Shown: one piece after another, positions 1 to 7,104 of the stretch | How the letters are laid out: each line of letters opens with the position of its first letter | How positions within the stretch are numbered: position 1 is the stretch's first letter | Assembly (NCBI GenBank): GCA_009922885.1 | Contig: RFUP01000012.1 | Coordinates: 1-15,765, forward strand | Direction of reading: 5' to 3' | DNA: 15,765 bases | Source: Paracoccaceae bacterium | GTDB lineage: Bacteria; Pseudomonadota; Alphaproteobacteria; Rhodobacterales; Rhodobacteraceae | Notes under the pieces: model-generated | The model's input: the letters and a program-made list of their open reading frames with translations, nothing else | Databases searched by the model: none | Told to the model about the DNA's origin: nothing | Position numbers and translations under genes: made by a program

Positions 1-176
1 TGGAATGCCATTTGATGGCCGGGAGTGCGGATTATATTCTTAAAGTGGTGGCGGAAGATACCGAGGATTTCGCGCGCATCCATCGCCAACATCTTGCACG
101 CTTGCCGGGTGTCGCGCAGATGCAGTCGTCCTTTGCTTTGCGGACAGTGTTCAAAACCACGGCTTTACCTGTTTGA
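1..176 (+). CDS. Lrp/AsnC-family transcriptional regulator, C-terminal fragment
   Basis: A frame starting at base 3 encodes 57 residues and ends at TGA 174-176; the start lies outside the window. The visible part matches the effector-binding RAM (AsnC_trans_reg) domain: a YILKVVAEDTEDF strand-turn, then LPGVAQMQSSFALRT and a KTTALPV end, which is the usual Lrp-like C-terminus. The family binds amino acids or related small molecules and forms octamers that control nearby catabolic genes. The helix-turn-helix is not visible. The GMC oxidoreductase starts 56 bases downstream on the same strand, so it may be a local target or an operon partner; this is inference. The family call is firm, but the effector cannot be told. 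Confidence 0.85.
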   Translation, partial: ECHLMAGSADYILKVVAEDTEDFARIHRQHLARLPGVAQMQSSFALRTVFKTTALPV

Positions 177-232
177 TGTGATTGCACATTCCGCCGCGTT
201 GCCACAATCTGTGGGAAAAGGCGGGGGGCGAT

Positions 233-1822
233 ATGGCGGATTGGGATTACATCATAATTGGCGCGGGCTCGGCGGGTTGCGTTCTGGCGAACCGGCTTTC
301 GGCTCAGCACAAGAAGGTCCTGCTGCTCGAAGCCGGGGGATCGGACAATTACCATTGGGTGCATATTCCGGTGGGCTACCTCTACTGCATCGGCAATCCG
401 CGCACTGATTGGATGTATAGAACGGCAGAGGACCCCGGATTGAATGGCCGCTCGCTGATCTATCCGCGCGGCAAGCTGCTTGGTGGGTGCTCGTCGATCA
501 ACGGCATGATCTACATGCGGGGGCAGGCGGCCGATTACGACGGGTGGCGGCAGCTTGGGTTGGCAGGCTGGGGTTGGGACGATGTTCTGCCGTGGTTCAA
601 GAAGTCCGAAGATTATGTGGACGGGGCGTCGGATCTGCACGGCGAGGGCGGCGAATGGCGCGTGGAGAACCAGCGCCTGCATTGGGATTTGCTGGATGAC
701 TGGCGCAAGGCGGCGGTTTCGGCGGGAATTCCTCTAACCGAGGATTTCAACTCCGGTGACAATGAGGGCGTTGGATATTTCAAGGTGAACCAGCGCCGGG
801 GTTGGCGGATGAATACCGCCAAGGCCTTCCTGCGGACCCGGACGGGGCAATCGCTGAAAGTGGAGACCAAGGCCCACACGACGCGGATCCTCGTTGAGGA
901 GGGGCGCTCGGTTGGTGTCGAGTATCGGCAGGGTGGAGCGCTGAAGGTGGCACGCTGCGCGGGGGAGGTGATCCTCTCGGCAGGGGCGATCAATAGCCCG
1001 CAGATTTTGCAACTCTCCGGCATTGGGCCGGGGGATCTGCTTCAGCGCCATGGCATTACGACGGTTTCAGAGCAGGCGGAGGTTGGGCGGAACTTGCAAG
1101 ATCACCTGCAATTGCGCTGTGCGTGGCGGTTGGAGGGGGCGAAAACGCTCAACACCATGTCGAATTCGCTGATCGGAAGAATGAAGATCGCAGCCGAATA
1201 TGCGCTGTTCCGTTCCGGACCGATGGCAATGTCACCGTCGCAACTGGGGGCTTTTTCGCGCTCGCGCCCTGATCTGGCCACACCCGATCTGCAATACCAT
1301 GTTCAGCCGCTTTCATTGGAAGCCTTCGGGCAGCCGTTGCATGATTTCCCGGCGATCACGGCCTCGGTCTGTAATCTTCGCCCCGAAAGCCGGGGCAGTG
1401 TGAAAATCACTTCGGCCGATCCTATGGCCGCGCCGAAGATTGCGCCGAATTATCTGTCGACCGAAGGCGATATCGCGACGGCGGTGGCGGCTATCCGGCA
1501 GTCACGCCTTGTCATGGCGCAGCAGGAGATGGCGCGCTATGCACCGGAAGAGTTGAAGCCCGGCGCGCAATCGCAGACCGACGAGGAGTTGCGTGTGGCG
1601 GCAGGGCAGGTGGGCACGACGATTTTCCACCCAACCTGCACGGTGCGGATGGGGGCAGACGAAGCCGCGCCGCTCGATGCGCGCTTGCGGTTGCGTGGCG
1701 TGGGTGGCTTGCGTGTTGTCGACGCCTCGGTGATGCCGCGGATCACGTCCGGGAATACGAATTCGCCGACGATCATGATTGCTGAGAAGGCTTCCGCCAT
1801 GATCCTAGAGGATGCGCGCTGA
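233..1822 (+). CDS. GMC-family FAD-dependent oxidoreductase (choline dehydrogenase-like)
   Basis: This 529-residue protein should oxidise an alcohol group with non-covalent FAD in the cytoplasm or at the membrane. The FAD-binding GAGSAG lies at residues 10-15, followed by an acidic end of the second strand (LLLEAGG). GMC signature 1 is present as LLGGCSSINGMIYMRG, and signature 2 as GAINSPQILQLSGIGP. The C-terminal catalytic pair is His466 (IFHPTCTVRMG) and Asn510 (SGNTNSPTIMIAEK). Length suits choline dehydrogenase or AlkJ-type members. The start at 233 is preferred because the Rossmann motif then begins at residue 6 and a G-rich ribosome site precedes it; an in-frame ATG at 182 would add 17 unlikely residues. 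The substrate cannot be deduced, and no betaine aldehyde dehydrogenase or choline regulator is adjacent, so a choline role is unproven. It is coupled to the next gene. Confidence 0.9.
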   Translation: MADWDYIIIGAGSAGCVLANRLSAQHKKVLLLEAGGSDNYHWVHIPVGYLYCIGNPRTDWMYRTAEDPGLNGRSLIYPRGKLLGGCSSINGMIYMRGQAADYDGWRQLGLAGWGWDDVLPWFKKSEDYVDGASDLHGEGGEWRVENQRLHWDLLDDWRKAAVSAGIPLTEDFNSGDNEGVGYFKVNQRRGWRMNTAKAFLRTRTGQSLKVETKAHTTRILVEEGRSVGVEYRQGGALKVARCAGEVILSAGAINSPQILQLSGIGPGDLLQRHGITTVSEQAEVGRNLQDHLQLRCAWRLEGAKTLNTMSNSLIGRMKIAAEYALFRSGPMAMSPSQLGAFSRSRPDLATPDLQYHVQPLSLEAFGQPLHDFPAITASVCNLRPESRGSVKITSADPMAAPKIAPNYLSTEGDIATAVAAIRQSRLVMAQQEMARYAPEELKPGAQSQTDEELRVAAGQVGTTIFHPTCTVRMGADEAAPLDARLRLRGVGGLRVVDASVMPRITSGNTNSPTIMIAEKASAMILEDAR

Positions 1823-2373
1823 TGCCGAATATCGCGATTGCCTATGCGTCGGGCCGTGGCCACACTCGCAAGCTGGCAGAGGAGATTGCAACGACTTTGG
1901 GGGCAGAGGGCTGTGCCGCCCGGCTGATCGAAGTCGAGGTGATGTTCAAGAAGGACTGGGACGCTTTGATGGAGGCGGACGCAATCCTCTTCGGTGCGCC
2001 GACCTACATGGGATCGGCGGCTGCGGCTTTCAAACATTTCATGGATGAAACAGGCGATATCTGGGTACGCCAAGCGTGGGTGGACAAGCTGGCGGGCGGG
2101 TTCACCGTGGCCACGTTTCCGGGCGGCGACAAGCTGTCGACGTTGATGCAACTGACGGTCTTTGCGGCCCAACACGGGATGGTCTGGGTGGGGCAAGACC
2201 AGATCGGTGCGCCCGCGAACAAGGCGAATGAGGGGATCAACCAGTCTGGTGCTTGGCTCGGGCTTGCGGCCACATCTGTGCGCGACAAAATACAACTGGT
2301 TTCCGAGGGTGATCTGGAGACGGCGCGGCGCTTTGCGGCCCGCATGGCGCGCGCCGCAAAGCGGTGGGCGTGA
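1822..2373 (+). CDS. Flavodoxin-fold FMN protein, NAD(P)H:quinone oxidoreductase-like
   Basis: This 183-residue protein has the flavodoxin fold. The N-terminal strand and phosphate loop read IAYASGRGHTRKLAEEI (residues 4-20), the second FMN loop is FGAPTYMGSAAAAFKHF, and the third is TFPGGDKLSTLMQL followed by HGMVWVG. These features resemble WrbA and related flavodoxin-family quinone or NAD(P)H reductases. Its start ATG overlaps the stop of the GMC oxidoreductase by one base (TGATG), with AGAGGA 9 bases upstream, so the two are translated together. A likely role is taking electrons from, or detoxifying quinones near, the partner oxidoreductase; that is inference. A weak hairpin without a T-run (2394-2410) lies just downstream. 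Confidence 0.85.
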   Translation: MPNIAIAYASGRGHTRKLAEEIATTLGAEGCAARLIEVEVMFKKDWDALMEADAILFGAPTYMGSAAAAFKHFMDETGDIWVRQAWVDKLAGGFTVATFPGGDKLSTLMQLTVFAAQHGMVWVGQDQIGAPANKANEGINQSGAWLGLAATSVRDKIQLVSEGDLETARRFAARMARAAKRWA

Positions 2374-2502
2374 GGCATATGTTCGCCTTGGTGCCTGCAA
2401 CCGCTGCAGGAATTGGATCGGTTTGTGCAAATGCCGTACATTGTCGGGCTTGTTCTTACGGGCCGGAGCCAGCAATGTGATCCACGGGTTGCCTTGATCC
2501 GG

Positions 2503-2530
2503 TTGAAACCGGGGAGGGAATGCCCCAAAT
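2503..2530 (+). promoter_or_regulatory. Sigma-32-type heat-shock promoter of lon
   Basis: TTGAAA (2503-2508) and CCCCAAAT (2523-2530) are separated by 14 bases. This matches the sigma-32 (RpoH) pattern of TTGAAA and CCCCATnT with an 11-16 base gap. The predicted transcript start near 2537 gives an untranslated leader of about 70 bases before the lon ATG. lon is a classical RpoH target. The -35 element sits inside an inverted repeat, CCGGTT-GA-AACCGG (2499-2512). Confidence 0.7.
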
Positions 2531-2605
2531 ACATAGCCTAAGGACGGAAGATGCAGAGTTGCCGATAATCGGGGCTCGCAGGCTTGCCGCAGACAGGAAA
2601 AGCGC

Positions 2606-5011
2606 ATGAAAGAACCTTTGAACCCATCCTATCCAGTGCTGCCGCTGCGCGACATCGTCGTGTTCCCTCACATGATCGTGCCGCTCTTTGTAGGGCGCGA
2701 GAAATCTGTGCGCGCGCTGGAAGAAGTGATGGCGGATGACAAGCAGATTCTCTTGTCGTCTCAAATCGATCCCAGCGTTGATGATCCGGGCGTTGATGGC
2801 ATCTACCGCACGGGCGTTCTGGCGAATGTGTTGCAACTTTTGAAGTTGCCGGATGGCACGGTGAAAGTGCTTGTCGAAGGTCAGGCACGCGTGTCGATCG
2901 ACGACTTCCTGCGCGCGGAACCATTCTTCGAGGCGACGGCCAGCTATCTGGAAGAAACCACTGGCGACGAAGCCGCTGTTGAAGCGCTGGTTCGCGCTGT
3001 CGGCGAAGAATTCGAGCGCTACGCGAAGATCAAGAAAAACATCCCCGAAGAGGCGCTTGTTGCCGTTTCGGAAAGCACCGATCCGTCGAAACTCGCGGAT
3101 CTGGTTTCGGGGCATCTCGGTATTGATGTGGCCCAGAAGCAGGAGCTTCTGGAGACGTTCGAGGTCGCAGAGCGGCTGGAGAAGGTCTACGGCCAGATGC
3201 AGGGCGAAATGTCTGTCTTGCAGGTAGAGAAGAAGATCAAAACCCGCGTCAAATCCCAGATGGAGAAGACGCAACGCGAATATTACCTCAACGAGCAGAT
3301 GAAGGCGATCCAGAAGGAGCTTGGCGACGGCGAAGACTCCAACGAGATTTCCGAACTGGAAGAGCGCGTGGCCAGCACGAAGCTCTCCAAGGAAGCCAAG
3401 GAAAAGGCGGAAGCCGAGATCAAGAAGCTGAAGTCGATGTCTCCGATGTCGGCGGAAGCGACAGTTGTCCGGAACTACCTCGATTGGATGCTCTCGCTGC
3501 CTTGGGGCGTGAAAAGCCGCGTGAAGAAAGACCTCAACAAGGCGCAAGCGGTTCTCGATGCCGATCACTACGGGCTTGAGAAGGTGAAAGAGCGCATTGT
3601 TGAGTATCTGGCGGTTCAGGCTCGTTCGGCAAAGCTGAAAGGCCCGATCCTCTGCCTCGTCGGCCCGCCCGGCGTGGGTAAGACCTCGCTTGGTAAATCA
3701 GTGGCGAAGGCAACTGGGCGCGAGTTTATCCGGATTTCTCTGGGTGGTGTGCGCGACGAGTCGGAAATCCGCGGCCATCGCCGGACCTATATCGGCTCCA
3801 TGCCCGGCAAGATCATCCAGGCGATGAAAAAGGCCAAAACCACGAACCCGATGATCCTGCTCGACGAGATCGACAAGATGGGTCACGACTTCCGCGGTGA
3901 TCCGGCTGCGGCTCTGCTTGAAGTGCTCGATCCGGAACAGAACGGCACTTTCGTCGACCACTATCTGGAGGTCGAATACGATCTTTCGAACGTGATGTTC
4001 CTGACGACCGCCAACAGCTACAACATGCCCGGCCCGCTTCTGGACCGCATGGAGATCATCAGCCTTGCGGGTTACACCGAAGACGAGAAGCGCGAGATCG
4101 CGCGTCAGCACCTCGTTGATAAGCAAGTAGAGGCGCATGGGCTGCGGAAGGGCGAGTTTGAACTCACCGACGCGGCGCTGACCGAAATGATCCGCCGCTA
4201 CACCCGCGAGGCAGGGGTGCGGAGCCTTGAGCGCGAGATTGCGAAACTTGCACGGAAGGCCGTGACCGAGATCATCAAGGGCGGCACGAAGAAGGTGGTT
4301 GTTGATGCGGATAACATCGACCAGTACCTCGGCGTGAAGAAATACCGCTACGGTCTGGCCGAAAAGGAAGACCAGATCGGTGTGGTCACGGGCCTCGCCT
4401 GGACCTCGGTAGGCGGGGATATCCTCTCCATCGAAGCCCTGCGCCTGCCCGGCAAGGGCCGGATGAAGACAACGGGTAAGTTGGGCGACGTGATGAAGGA
4501 GTCGATTGATGCGGCGTCCTCCTACGTCCGTTCGATTGCGCCGCAGATTGGTGTGAAGCCGCCGAAGTTCGACAAGTGGGACATTCACGTGCACGTGCCC
4601 GAAGGCGCAACGCCGAAGGATGGCCCCTCGGCTGGTCTGGCGATGGTGACGTCAATTGTTTCGGTGTTGACCCAGATTCCGGTGCGTAAAGACATAGCCA
4701 TGACGGGCGAAGTGACGCTTCGGGGTAATGCGCTGGCGATTGGCGGCCTCAAGGAGAAGCTGCTGGCAGCGCTGCGCGCGGGCATCAAAACGGTGTTTAT
4801 CCCAGAAGAGAACGCCAAGGATCTGGTGGAGATTCCGGACAATGTGAAAGAGGGGCTAGAGATCATTCCCGTCAGTCACGTCTCGGAAGTGTTGAAACAC
4901 GCCTTGGTTCGGGCACCAGAACCGATCGAATGGGATGAAGAGGCTGAAGAGGCCGCGGCGGCGGCGAAGGCCAAAGCAGCAGAGCAAGCTTCGGCCGCAA
5001 CGGCACACTGA
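2606..5011 (+). CDS. lon: ATP-dependent Lon protease
   Basis: This 801-residue protein is a full-length bacterial LonA, the cytoplasmic AAA+ serine protease that degrades misfolded and selected regulatory proteins. The N-terminal substrate-binding domain (from YPVLPLRDIVVFP) leads to a long coiled coil around residues 200-280. The AAA+ module has Walker A GPPGVGKT (353-360, Lys359) and Walker B ILLDEIDKM. The protease domain has catalytic Ser675 in PKDGPSAGLAM and Lys718 in GGLKEKLLAALRAG; the 43-residue spacing equals that of the E. coli dyad. The C-terminus ends in an Ala/Lys/Glu-rich tail, typical of alphaproteobacterial Lon. AGGA lies 7 bases before the ATG. It has its own heat-shock-type promoter and terminator, so it is probably monocistronic. 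Confidence 0.98.
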   Translation: MKEPLNPSYPVLPLRDIVVFPHMIVPLFVGREKSVRALEEVMADDKQILLSSQIDPSVDDPGVDGIYRTGVLANVLQLLKLPDGTVKVLVEGQARVSIDDFLRAEPFFEATASYLEETTGDEAAVEALVRAVGEEFERYAKIKKNIPEEALVAVSESTDPSKLADLVSGHLGIDVAQKQELLETFEVAERLEKVYGQMQGEMSVLQVEKKIKTRVKSQMEKTQREYYLNEQMKAIQKELGDGEDSNEISELEERVASTKLSKEAKEKAEAEIKKLKSMSPMSAEATVVRNYLDWMLSLPWGVKSRVKKDLNKAQAVLDADHYGLEKVKERIVEYLAVQARSAKLKGPILCLVGPPGVGKTSLGKSVAKATGREFIRISLGGVRDESEIRGHRRTYIGSMPGKIIQAMKKAKTTNPMILLDEIDKMGHDFRGDPAAALLEVLDPEQNGTFVDHYLEVEYDLSNVMFLTTANSYNMPGPLLDRMEIISLAGYTEDEKREIARQHLVDKQVEAHGLRKGEFELTDAALTEMIRRYTREAGVRSLEREIAKLARKAVTEIIKGGTKKVVVDADNIDQYLGVKKYRYGLAEKEDQIGVVTGLAWTSVGGDILSIEALRLPGKGRMKTTGKLGDVMKESIDAASSYVRSIAPQIGVKPPKFDKWDIHVHVPEGATPKDGPSAGLAMVTSIVSVLTQIPVRKDIAMTGEVTLRGNALAIGGLKEKLLAALRAGIKTVFIPEENAKDLVEIPDNVKEGLEIIPVSHVSEVLKHALVRAPEPIEWDEEAEEAAAAAKAKAAEQASAATAH

Positions 5012-5031
5012 TCTTCGTACCAGTTAGAACG

Positions 5032-5063
5032 ATCCCGGCACCTTGGTGCCGGGATTTTCTTTT
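5032..5063 (+). terminator. Intrinsic terminator of lon
   Basis: A perfect 10-bp stem (5032-5041 with 5046-5055, ATCCCGGCAC and its complement) closes a CTTG loop and runs into TTTTCTTTT. It lies 20 bases after the lon stop. Confidence 0.93.
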
Positions 5064-5157
5064 GTGGGTCTAAAGTGGTTCGAAACAAAGACGTTGCTGG
5101 AAAGTATTAACAAGGCAGGCTATTCTGTTCTCAAATAGGAAACAGTGGGCTTCAATT

Positions 5158-5657
5158 ATGGAAAAATCGACAACAAGACCTAAATCTGTTGCTTCGAAAT
5201 CCGGTGCAAGGGCATCAGCGGGGGCCAGAAAGCCGAGCCCCGCTGCCAAGAAGGCGCCGACTGCTCCGGCGGCGGAGGACGCGATCGCTGCAGCGGCTTC
5301 GGTAACTCCGGTGGTGTCTGAATTCACGACGTCGGTTTCTGGCGGTGAGTTGAAGAAGCGTATCCTCGTGGATCGCGTGGCCAAGCATGGCGACCTCAAG
5401 AAGAAGAACGTGAAGCCCGTGGTTGATGCGGTGCTTGCAGTGCTGGCCGAGGCGCTCGCGAATGGAGAAGACCTCAATCTGCCGCCCTTGGGCAAGGTGA
5501 AGATCAACAAGCAGAAATCGGTTTCCGGCGGGCAAGTGCTGATGCTCAAACTGCGGACGTCCACGCCTACCGAGAAAGACGGGAAGGACAAGGCTTCGCG
5601 GAGGTGGATTTTGATGCGGATGATGCGTCCGAGGCTCTTGCAGACGCCGCAGAGTGA
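5158..5657 (+). CDS. HU/IHF-family DNA-binding protein with an apparent 3' frameshift
   Basis: The start gives a Lys/Ala/Pro-rich tail (residues 1-60, reminiscent of histone H1), then an HU/IHF domain at about 63-134 (ELKKRILVDRVAKHGDLKKK, then LNLPPLGKVKINKQKSV). This should be a nucleoid protein. The usual HU arm signature GRNPxTG is missing; the arm is short (NKQKSVSGGQVL). The literal frame continues past residue 147 as an unnatural basic peptide and stops at 5695-5697, inside the valine tRNA. The -1 frame from about 5598 instead encodes an acidic end, EVDFDADDASEALADAAE, stopping at TGA 5655-5657, 19 bases before the tRNA. One missing base, probably in the G-run context near 5590-5600, explains this. 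A weak promoter-like pair is TTAACA (5107) and TCAAAT (5131). lon followed by an HU gene is a common order in this class. Confidence 0.8.
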
Positions 5658-5666
5658 GTCTATTAG
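5638..5666 (+). promoter_or_regulatory. Putative promoter of tRNA-Val(CAC)
   Basis: TTGCAG (5638-5643), a 17-base spacer and TATTAG (5661-5666) lie inside and just after the 3' end of the HU-like gene, 10 bases before the tRNA. The same boxes, with the same spacer, precede the second valine tRNA. The -10 lacks the final T, as reported for many promoters in Rhodobacter that depend on CarD. Each box alone is a weak match; the shared arrangement is the support. Confidence 0.5.
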
Positions 5667-5676
5667 CGCCCTCGTG

Positions 5677-5751
5677 GGGCGATTAGCTCAGTGGTAGAGC
5701 GCTTCGTTCACATCGAAGATGTCAGGAGTTCGAATCTCTTATCGCCCACCA
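5677..5751 (+). tRNA. tRNA-Val (anticodon CAC)
   Basis: The cloverleaf is complete. The acceptor stem is GGGCGAT (5677-5683) with ATCGCCC (5741-5747), and the D arm is GCTC/GAGC. The anticodon stem CTTCG/CGAAG encloses TTCACAT, with CAC at 5709-5711. The T arm has TTCGAAT, and the CCA end is encoded (5749-5751). It reads the GUG codon. It starts 19 bases after the likely stop of the HU-like gene, so readthrough from that gene could also supply it. Confidence 0.97.
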
Positions 5752-5757
5752 TTCCCA

Positions 5758-5790
5758 AAACGCGCCGCACAGCTGGCGCGTTTCTTGTTT
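5758..5790 (+). terminator. Intrinsic terminator after tRNA-Val(CAC)
   Basis: A 9-bp stem AAACGCGCC/GGCGCGTTT (5758-5766 and 5775-5783) with an 8-base loop is followed by a T-rich run, TTTCTTGTTT. It separates the two tRNA genes into distinct transcripts. Confidence 0.8.
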
Positions 5791-5866
5791 CCGGGGAGCG
5801 CCTGAGATGCGCGGAGGCCGCGAAAAATAATCCAAGGGATGCAGAGAATTATTCGCTCAAGCACTC

Positions 5867-5895
5867 TTGCAAGGGGCCGTGAAACTGAATATTCC
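5867..5895 (+). promoter_or_regulatory. Putative promoter of tRNA-Val(UAC)
   Basis: TTGCAA (5867-5872), 17 bases and TATTCC (5890-5895) repeat the layout seen before the first valine tRNA, 9 bases before the gene. Both -10 boxes start TATT and lack the final T, and both are followed by CGCCC before the tRNA. Confidence 0.5.
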
Positions 5896-5904
5896 ACGCC
5901 CCAC

Positions 5905-5980
<76 letters not shown>

Positions 5981-6007
5981 TTCCCTCCCTTGAAAATTTG
6001 AATGCGG

Positions 6008-6028
6008 GTGGCAGCGAATTGCCACTTT
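6008..6028 (+). terminator. Probable terminator after tRNA-Val(UAC)
   Basis: GTGGCA (6008-6013) pairs with TGCCAC (6020-6025) around a GCGAAT loop and leads into TTTCT. The stem is short, so the call is moderate. Confidence 0.55.
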
Positions 6029-6093
6029 CTCAACCTTTTTGGGCCGGAATGCCCCTGTAGCCTCGCATCGACTCGGCACAGGAAAGGCAGCAC

Positions 6094-6282
6094 ATGGCCA
6101 GAACACGACAGAAGCGCCCCGCGCTCCAAGCGGCACCGTTGAGTGCGCCGATTGGCAAACTCTTCGAATTGCTCCGTCAGGAGGCGTTTGCGCTGGAGGT
6201 GCAGGGGAAGGCCCTTCCTCCGGCTCCGCTTGATTCCGACCTACTGCGCCAAGCGGCGATGCGCTCTTTGCAACTCCACTGA
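6094..6282 (+). CDS. Hypothetical 62-residue protein
   Basis: I do not recognise this protein. It is supported by a strong ribosome site (AGGAAAGG, 6 bases before the ATG), by codon use like its neighbours and by fitting exactly between the tRNA terminator and rlmE, ending 6 bases before the convergent rlmE stop. The N-terminus is basic (MARTRQKRP). The middle, APIGKLFELLRQEAFALEVQG, looks helical, and there is no cysteine, signal peptide or membrane segment. No function is proposed. It could be a chance frame. Confidence 0.5.
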   Translation: MARTRQKRPALQAAPLSAPIGKLFELLRQEAFALEVQGKALPPAPLDSDLLRQAAMRSLQLH

Positions 6283-6288
6283 GTTGGA

Positions 6289-7026
6289 TCAGTCGTCGCT
6301 GTCGTCGGCCTCGGTCGTTTCGGGGCGGCCTCGGAAACCGCGCGCGACCACGAATTTTTCCGAGCTATCAGAACGGCTTGCAGGAGGTTTCTCGTTGGTG
6401 ACTTTCTCGAAGTTCTGCTTGAGAAGCTTCTGTAGCTCGCCTTCCGCACCGCCCGCCAGAACCTTGGCCACGAAAGTGCCCCCGGTTTCCAGCACATCGA
6501 AAGCGAAATAGGCGGCGGCCTCGCAGAGGGTGATAATCCGCAAGTGGTCGGTCTGTTGGTGGCCACTGGAGGCCGCAGCCATGTCCGACATCACCACATC
6601 GGCGCGCCCGCCCAGCCAGCCTTTGACCAGATCGTCCGCGTCATCGGAGAGGAAATCGAGCTGGTGAATTTCGGCGCCGGTGATCGGATCAACTTCTTGC
6701 AAGTCAACGCCGAGCACGCGGCCGATCTTCTTGCCGCTTTTCTCGCCAAGCGCATTCACGCGGCGCACGGCGACTTGCGTCCAGCCCCCCGGTGCGCACC
6801 CGAGGTCCACGACCCGGGCACCGGGCACGAGGAAGCGGTACTTTTCGTCAAGCTCAAGGATCTTGAAGGCGGCGCGGCCACGATAACCTTCGGCGCGAGC
6901 CCGCTTCACATAGGGATCGTTGAGTTGGCGTTCGAGCCAGCGCGTTGAGGATAGCTTTCGGCCACGAGCGGTTTTCACCTTTTCACGCAGATCGCGCTGA
7001 CCACGCCCCGAGATGTTTTTTGCCAT
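6289..7026 (-). CDS. rlmE: 23S rRNA 2'-O-ribose methyltransferase RlmE (FtsJ)
   Basis: This 245-residue enzyme methylates the ribose of U2552 (E. coli numbering) in the A loop of 23S rRNA during late 50S assembly, using S-adenosylmethionine. The SAM loop is VVDLGCAPGGW (72-82). The catalytic K-D-K-E tetrad is visible as Lys55 (GRAAFK), Asp148 (VVMSDMA), Lys188 (TFVAKVL) and Glu223 (SSEKFVVA); relative to E. coli RlmE, Lys55 is offset by 17 and the others by 24. The N-terminus is about 17 residues longer and basic, and the C-terminus ends in an acidic tail, EADDSDD. It lies 78 bases downstream of the Ppx/GppA gene on the same strand and is probably co-transcribed. The gap holds a 6-bp inverted repeat (7070-7075 with 7086-7091) of unknown meaning. 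Confidence 0.96.
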   Translation of the reverse strand: MAKNISGRGQRDLREKVKTARGRKLSSTRWLERQLNDPYVKRARAEGYRGRAAFKILELDEKYRFLVPGARVVDLGCAPGGWTQVAVRRVNALGEKSGKKIGRVLGVDLQEVDPITGAEIHQLDFLSDDADDLVKGWLGGRADVVMSDMAAASSGHQQTDHLRIITLCEAAAYFAFDVLETGGTFVAKVLAGGAEGELQKLLKQNFEKVTNEKPPASRSDSSEKFVVARGFRGRPETTEADDSDD

Positions 7027-7104
7027 AGCCGTATTCCTTACCGTCTCTTGCCGAGGCGCAATTTAAAGCGGGGAAGTGCGCTGATTTCCCCAAAAACGCA
7101 ACCG

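Noticed and set aside
2394..2410. Terminator after the flavodoxin-fold gene
   Set aside because: The 6-bp hairpin is not followed by a T-run, so it is too weak to call.
1537..4594. Long minus-strand open frames opposite the flavodoxin-like gene and lon (up to 370 codons)
   Set aside because: They are antisense to well-supported genes, rich in Arg/His/Leu and lack domain motifs; this is the normal mirror effect of high G+C codon use.
5580..5605. Programmed -1 ribosomal frameshift in the HU-like gene
   Set aside because: No X XXY YYZ slippery heptamer in the right phase and no clear downstream stimulatory hairpin; an indel is simpler.
5691..5882. Plus-strand frame of 63 codons starting inside tRNA-Val(CAC)
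   Set aside because: It begins within the tRNA and spans the terminator hairpin; it is not a gene.
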